Shown here: in pieces, positions 59,618 through 64,000 of the stretch
How the letters are laid out: each line of letters begins with the position of its first letter
Numbering within the stretch: position 1 is the stretch's first letter
Assembly (NCBI RefSeq): GCF_000372825.1
Contig: NZ_KB910516.1
Span: 1,520,011-1,584,010, forward strand
Direction: 5' to 3'
Length of the DNA: 64,000 nucleotides
Origin: Methylobacterium sp. 77
GTDB lineage: Bacteria > Pseudomonadota > Alphaproteobacteria > Rhizobiales > Beijerinckiaceae
The notes under the pieces: model-generated
The model's input: the letters and a program-made list of their open reading frames with translations, nothing else
Database searches by the model: none
Told to the model about the DNA's origin: nothing
Position numbers and translations under genes: made by a program

Positions 59618-61222
59618 TCAATACACGTCGGCCTGATACCGCCCGGCCTTCTTCAGCGCTCCGAAATAGGCCACCGCCTCGTCCGGGTTCTTGCCGCCGT
59701 GGCTCGCGGCGACGTCGATGATGGCGCGCTCGACGTCCTTGGCCATGCGCTTGGCATCGCCGCAGACGTAGAAATGGGCGCCGCCCTCGAGCCACTTCCA
59801 CAGCTCCGCCCCGCTCTCGCGCATGCGGTCCTGGACGTAGGTCTTCTCGGTGCCGTCGCGTGACCAGGCGAGGGACAGGCGGGTCAGCACCTTGCCGTCC
59901 TTCAGCGCATTCAGCTCGTCCTTGTAGAAGAAGTCGCTGGCCTGGCGCTGATGGCCGTAGAACAGCCAGTTCCGTCCCGGAGCCTGCGTCGCGGCCCGCT
60001 CGCGCAGGAAGGCGCGGAACGGCGCGATGCCGGTGCCGGGGCCGCACATGATGACGTCCTTCGACAGGTCGTCCGGAAGGGCGAACCCGTGCGCCTTCTG
60101 CAGGTAGACCTTGACCGTGGTCTTCTCGGAAATGCGCTCGCCGAGATGGGTCGAGGCGACGCCCAGACGCAGGCGCGAGCGGTGGTTGTAGCGCACCGCG
60201 TCGACGGTGAGCGAGACCCGGCCCGGATCGGCCTTGGGCGAGGACGAGATCGAGTAGAGCCGCGGCTGCAGCTCGTCGAGGGATTCGAGGAACACCTCCG
60301 CATCGGGGCGTGCGCCGGGAAACTTGTGCAGGGCGCCGAGCACGTCGAGATAGGCGGAATCGCCGTCCGGGTCCTCACCGGCCGAGAGCGCCTGCGCCTT
60401 CTTGCGCGCGTCGCCCGAGGTGAGGAGCGAGAGGAGTTGGTAGAGCCCGTCCGGCGCGCCGCCGAGGGCGTAGTCCTTGAGCAGACGATTGCGCAGGGTC
60501 TGGCCGCCGATGATGCGCTCCGGGCGGGCGCCGAGTTCGGCGATCACCGCATCCACCAGGGCCGGCGGATTCGAGGGGAACAGGCCGAGGGAATCGCCCA
60601 CCACGTACTCGATCGGCGTCCCCGTGAGATCGATCTCGATATGCCAGGTCTCCTTCTCGCCGCCCGGCTCGTTGAGGCGGGTGCGGGACAGGAACACGGC
60701 CTCCACCGGGTTCTCGCGGCAATAGCCGAGCGGTCCGAGCGGCGCCTCGGCCTTGGCCCCGTCCTCCCCCGCATCGGCTTTCTTCGTGGCGCCGCCGCCG
60801 CTTGCGCCGAATTCCTCATCCAGCTTCTTGAGCATGCGGAGGGTGTCCTTGCCCCCCGGCTGGCACAGGTTCAGGCGCTCTTCCTTCTTTAGGAACAGGG
60901 CGTTGGCGTAATCCGCGCAATTGTAGCCGCACTGGCCGCAATCCTGCTGGGCCATGGCGGCCATGAGCTTCTGCGGCTCGGGCCGGTCCTTGGCCATCTC
61001 CATGCGGTCGGGCAGCGGCATCGACGGGTCGTGCCACGGCGCGTCGTCGTTGTCGGCAAGCTTCGGACCACCGCCGGAATCGCCGGGGGCGAGCGCCGTC
61101 GCGCCCTCCACGGCAGGCCCGAGCAGGGCGGCGAAATAGCCGGACAGCCAGGAGCGCTGGTCGGTGTTGAAGGGGGCGTTCTCGGGGATGAGAACGAGCG
61201 GGGGGCTGACGTGCTCGCTCAT
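59618..61222 (-). CDS. Fe-S/FAD/NADP reductase, CysJ-like without flavodoxin domain
   Basis: A 534-residue reductase. Instead of the flavodoxin domain of CysJ, residues about 85-125 carry an Fe-S domain of the PF04060 type with Cys95, Cys98, Cys102 and Cys120 (CGQCGYNCADYA ... LCQPGG). A charged linker follows, then the FAD domain (PRLYSISSSP) and NAD(P) domain (MCGPGTGIAPFRAFLRE, FYGHQRQASDFFY, VCGDAKRMAKDVE) of the CysJ/FNR family. Its ATG overlaps the nirA stop, so it is the natural electron donor to NirA in place of ferredoxin. This is inference from operon position and domains. Confidence 0.85.
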   Translation of the reverse strand: MSEHVSPPLVLIPENAPFNTDQRSWLSGYFAALLGPAVEGATALAPGDSGGGPKLADNDDAPWHDPSMPLPDRMEMAKDRPEPQKLMAAMAQQDCGQCGYNCADYANALFLKKEERLNLCQPGGKDTLRMLKKLDEEFGASGGGATKKADAGEDGAKAEAPLGPLGYCRENPVEAVFLSRTRLNEPGGEKETWHIEIDLTGTPIEYVVGDSLGLFPSNPPALVDAVIAELGARPERIIGGQTLRNRLLKDYALGGAPDGLYQLLSLLTSGDARKKAQALSAGEDPDGDSAYLDVLGALHKFPGARPDAEVFLESLDELQPRLYSISSSPKADPGRVSLTVDAVRYNHRSRLRLGVASTHLGERISEKTTVKVYLQKAHGFALPDDLSKDVIMCGPGTGIAPFRAFLRERAATQAPGRNWLFYGHQRQASDFFYKDELNALKDGKVLTRLSLAWSRDGTEKTYVQDRMRESGAELWKWLEGGAHFYVCGDAKRMAKDVERAIIDVAASHGGKNPDEAVAYFGALKKAGRYQADVY

Positions 61223-63006
61223 GCGGCTGCTCTTAGGATCGGTTGTTCTTCGGCGAAGCTGCGCAGGGATTCGGGGCCGGTGCGCGCGGTGAAGGCCTGG
61301 AAGCTCTCGGCCTGGCTCTCGCGTCGGGCGAGGTAGCTGCGCAGCAGCGCCTCGATCCGGGGCGGGCAATCCTCGGCCTTCACCGCCTTCCAGATCTCGG
61401 TGCCGATCTTCGGCGAATCGCCGAAGCCGCCGCCGACGACGATGTCGTAGCCCTCGACGGTGTCGCCCTCCTCCGAGACCACGACCTTGGCGCCGATGAG
61501 GCCGATATCGCCGATGTAATGCTGGGCGCAGCTATGGTGGCACCCGGTGACGTGGACGTTCACCGGAACGTCGAGCTCCGTGAGGTTGGCCTCGATGTAG
61601 TCGGCGATGATGAGGGCGTGCCCCTTCGTGTCCGAGGCGGCGAACTTGCAGCCCTTGTTGCCGGTGCAGGCGACGAGACCGGCGCGGATGCTGGAGGCCT
61701 GGGTGGTGAGACCGAGGGCGGCAACGCGCGCCTCGACCTCCATTACCTTGGCGTCCGGCACGCCGGAGAACAGGAAGTTCTGCCACACGGTCATGCGGAT
61801 GGCGCCGTCGCCGCATTCGGCCGCGATCCGGGCGAGTTCGCGCATCTGGTCGGAGGTCATCTTGCCCACCGGCAGGATCACGCCGATCCAGTTGAGTCCG
61901 GGCTGGACCTGTCTGTGGACGCCGACATGGGAATAGCGGTCCATCGCCCCGCGCGGGGCGATATGGGCCGGGTCGACCCGGGCGAGGGTGTAGCCGAGCT
62001 CCTCCTCGACGGCGGCGAGGTACTTGTCGAAGCCCCAGGCGTCGAGGACGTACTTCATCCGGCTCTTGTTGCGGTTGGTCCGGTCGCCGTTCTTGATGAA
62101 GACCCGCAGGATCGCGTCGGCGACCTTGTTGCACTCCTCCGGCTTCAGGACGACGCCGGTATCGCGGGCGAGGTCGCGGTGGCCGGAGATGCCGCCGAGA
62201 ACGAGGCGCATCCAGATGCCGGGCTCCACGGCGGCGCCTTCGAGGACGCGGATGGCCTGGAAGCCGATATCGTTGGTCTCTTCCAGCACCGGCATCACGC
62301 CGCCGCCGTCGAAGGCGACGTTGAACTTGCGCGGCAGGCCGTAGAGCGAACGGTCGTTGATGATCCAGTTGTGCCAGGACTTGGCCAGCGGCCGGGTGTC
62401 GAGGAGTTCCTGAGCGTCGATGCCGGCGACCGGCGAGCCGGTGACGTTGCGGATGTTGTCGGCGCCCGAGCCGCGTGCGGTCAGCCCGAGGTCGATCAGC
62501 CCGTCGAGGAATGGCTGGCCGTGCTCCACCGTGATCTCGCGGACCTGGAGGTTGGCGCGGGTGGTGACGTGGCTGTAGCCGCCGCCATGGGCATCGGCGA
62601 GGTCGGCGATCCCGGCGAACTGCCAGTGCTGCAGGATGCCGTTGGGGATGCGCAGGCGGCACATGAAGTCGCCGCTGGCCGGCGAGAGCCAGAACAGGCC
62701 GTGATAGCGCCAGCGGAAATTGTCCTCCGGCTTCGGGGTCTTGCCGGTGGCGGCCTCCGCGATCAGGCGGTTATGGCCCTCGAACGGGTTCTCCGCCCGC
62801 TTCCACTTCTCCTGGTCGCAGAGCTTGCCGCCGGCCTTCACCGTGGCATCCTGGGCCTTGATGTGGATCGCGTCCGGCCCCGTGGGTTCGGAGGGCGCGG
62901 CGGCCCCCTGCCCGAGGGCGAGCCCGCCGGTCAGGCGGGCGGCGGCGATCCCCGAGGCGAAGCCTTCGAGATAGCGCTTCTGTTCGGCGTTGAAGTCGTC
63001 AGCCAT
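61219..63006 (-). CDS. nirA: Ferredoxin-type nitrite reductase (siroheme)
   Basis: Reduces nitrite to ammonium with six electrons. The 595-residue protein has two nitrite/sulfite reductase repeats and the siroheme/[4Fe-4S] ligands CTGNKGC (C-x5-C) and TGCHHSC (C-x3-C). Substrate-binding Arg residues lie in the TRANLQVREI and RNVTGSP stretches. The ATG at 63006 has GGAGG five bases upstream. CTGNKGC fits nitrite rather than sulfite reductases, and the nitrate neighbours agree; sulfite activity cannot be ruled out. It overlaps the downstream Fe-S/FAD/NADP reductase gene. Confidence 0.92.
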   Translation of the reverse strand: MADDFNAEQKRYLEGFASGIAAARLTGGLALGQGAAAPSEPTGPDAIHIKAQDATVKAGGKLCDQEKWKRAENPFEGHNRLIAEAATGKTPKPEDNFRWRYHGLFWLSPASGDFMCRLRIPNGILQHWQFAGIADLADAHGGGYSHVTTRANLQVREITVEHGQPFLDGLIDLGLTARGSGADNIRNVTGSPVAGIDAQELLDTRPLAKSWHNWIINDRSLYGLPRKFNVAFDGGGVMPVLEETNDIGFQAIRVLEGAAVEPGIWMRLVLGGISGHRDLARDTGVVLKPEECNKVADAILRVFIKNGDRTNRNKSRMKYVLDAWGFDKYLAAVEEELGYTLARVDPAHIAPRGAMDRYSHVGVHRQVQPGLNWIGVILPVGKMTSDQMRELARIAAECGDGAIRMTVWQNFLFSGVPDAKVMEVEARVAALGLTTQASSIRAGLVACTGNKGCKFAASDTKGHALIIADYIEANLTELDVPVNVHVTGCHHSCAQHYIGDIGLIGAKVVVSEEGDTVEGYDIVVGGGFGDSPKIGTEIWKAVKAEDCPPRIEALLRSYLARRESQAESFQAFTARTGPESLRSFAEEQPILRAAA

Positions 63007-63017
63007 GGAAGCCTCCA

Positions 63018-64000
63018 TCATGCTGCCAGGGAGTGGGAATCGGGCGCGGCGGCGCGCCCGAACATCAGGTCGTCGCGGTGGTCGGCGATCGGTTCGCCGG
63101 TGCGGATCAGCGTCTTGCACCAGCCCTGTTCGGAAATGTCGCCGACGAAGACCGCCCCGAGGAGCCGGCCGTCGCCGATGATCAGCTTGCGGTAGAGGCC
63201 GAGGCCGGGATCCGACATCACCACCGTCTCCGCGTTCTCCGGCGCCTCGATGGCGCCGGCCGAGAAGACCGGCAGGCCCGACACCTTGAGGCTGGTGGCC
63301 AGCGAGGTGCCGAGATAGGCGGCCTCCTCGCCGACGAGGTGGCGGCTCAGCACCTCGGCCTGGTCGTAGGCGGGCTCGACGAGGCCGTAGACCATGCCGC
63401 GATGCTCGGCGCATTCGCCGAGCGCGAAGATGCGCGGATCGGAACTTGTCATCCGGTCGTCGACCTTGATGCCGCGCCCGACCTCGATCCCGGCGCCTTG
63501 CGCGAGAACGGCGTTGGGCCGCACGCCCACCGACATCACCACGAGGTCGGCCGGCAGCACGGTGCCGTCGGACAGGACGAGGCGCTCGACCCGGCCGTCG
63601 CCCTCCACATGGGCGGTATCGGCCTTGAGCAGGATGCGGATTCCGCGCGATTCCAGGGCGCGCTTCACGAGGCCGGCGGCGTGATGATCGAGCTGGCGCT
63701 CCATCAGCCGGTCCATGACGTGCAGCAGGGTGGTGTCGACCCCGAGCCGCGCGAGGCCGACGGCGGCCTCCAGCCCGAGCAGGCCGCCGCCGATGACGAT
63801 GGCCTTGGCGCCGGTGACCGCCGCCTTCCGGATGGCCGCCACGTCGGCGAGATCGCGGAACGTGATGATGCCGGGCAGGTCCATGCCGGGCTTCGGCAGG
63901 CGGATCGGCAGGGAGCCCACCGCGAGCACCAGCTTGTCGAACGGCAGGACATGGGTCTCGCCGACGATGACGAGGGCGTTCTCCCGGTCGACCTGTGTCA
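63018..64000 (-). CDS. NAD(P)H/FAD-dependent reductase (NirB/NasC N-terminal type), 5' truncated
   Basis: The frame runs open to the right edge of the window; 327 residues are visible. It is a pyridine-nucleotide-disulfide oxidoreductase with the second Rossmann motif AIVIGGGLLGLEAAVGLARLG and the FAD-side closing motif SDPRIFALGECAEHRG. The region PADLVVMSVGVRPN is typical of rubredoxin/NirB-type reductases. In nitrate clusters such proteins carry electrons from NADH to the Fe-S end of NasA. It ends 11 bp before the nirA start and is probably the first or an early gene of the leftward operon. Confidence 0.88.
   Translation of the reverse strand, partial: TQVDRENALVIVGETHVLPFDKLVLAVGSLPIRLPKPGMDLPGIITFRDLADVAAIRKAAVTGAKAIVIGGGLLGLEAAVGLARLGVDTTLLHVMDRLMERQLDHHAAGLVKRALESRGIRILLKADTAHVEGDGRVERLVLSDGTVLPADLVVMSVGVRPNAVLAQGAGIEVGRGIKVDDRMTSSDPRIFALGECAEHRGMVYGLVEPAYDQAEVLSRHLVGEEAAYLGTSLATSLKVSGLPVFSAGAIEAPENAETVVMSDPGLGLYRKLIIGDGRLLGAVFVGDISEQGWCKTLIRTGEPIADHRDDLMFGRAAAPDSHSLAA

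Overview
The window is GC-rich DNA with closely packed genes and reads as a chromosomal segment of an alphaproteobacterium of the order Hyphomicrobiales (Rhizobiales). The gene set fits Methylobacterium/Methylorubrum best: an RTX-type secreted protein, a LuxI synthase of the alphaproteobacterial type, a DUF3126 protein, a class I lysyl-tRNA synthetase, a BzdR-like HTH/shikimate-kinase regulator, PAS_5 and PilZ proteins, paired BTLCP peptidases and three perfect CtrA-type boxes. The genus is inferred from gene content and protein resemblance; no marker RNA gene is present. No rRNA, convincing tRNA, CRISPR array, intact insertion sequence or prophage was seen.

Layout. 1-3.5 kb: 3' end of an RTX protein, a PRC-barrel protein, a CDF-like membrane protein, and a luxI gene with a small downstream ORF and an upstream palindrome. 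3.8-9.4 kb: complete branched-chain amino-acid ABC operon livHMGF, a small membrane protein and livK, closed by a strong hairpin and a dispersed palindromic element. 9.5-16.4 kb: thrS, a CitS-type 2-hydroxycarboxylate transporter, a diguanylate cyclase, a rearrangement scar made of yidD and citS 3' fragments, OsmC, yidD and a NifU/IscU-like protein. 16.7-19.0 kb: folE-hisI-patatin operon. 19-24.7 kb: CBS protein, rhomboid protease, then PAS_5, PilZ, two BTLCP peptidases and a small membrane protein; three of these five genes carry perfect TTAA-N7-TTAA sites.

24.9-31.5 kb: a leftward block with DUF3126, cysE, the HTH-shikimate-kinase regulator, a lytic transglycosylase, a HAD phosphatase, gluconokinase and a membrane alpha/beta-hydrolase. 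31.8-37.5 kb: a Wza-type export lipoprotein, two solitary solute-binding proteins (LivK-like and TRAP DctP-like), a candidate antisense-strand small RNA and a class II photolyase. 37.7-46.1 kb: ClC channel, DUF1328 peptide, SDR, DoxX with a divergent LysR regulator, class I lysS, a PNPOx-like protein with a GST, and a second LysR regulator. 46.2-55.3 kb: MFS transporter, nitronate monooxygenase, an amino-acid-type binding protein, a glycosyltransferase with an MshEN-like N-terminus, SCO1, a beta-lactamase-family protein fronted by 20-bp tandem repeats, and an ArsR repressor divergent from a fatty-acid desaturase operon with two matching operators. 55.3 kb to the end: a leftward nitrate assimilation cluster.

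Working together. The last block forms one pathway. An NAD(P)H/FAD reductase (cut by the window edge) and an Fe-S/FAD/NADP reductase supply electrons, NasA reduces nitrate, NirA reduces nitrite to ammonium, and CysG makes the siroheme that NirA needs. The liv operon, the orphan binding proteins and the candidate sRNA suggest emphasis on controlled nutrient uptake. The diguanylate cyclase, PilZ protein, BTLCP peptidases, RTX protein and MshEN-glycosyltransferase hint at a c-di-GMP surface programme, but that link is inference.
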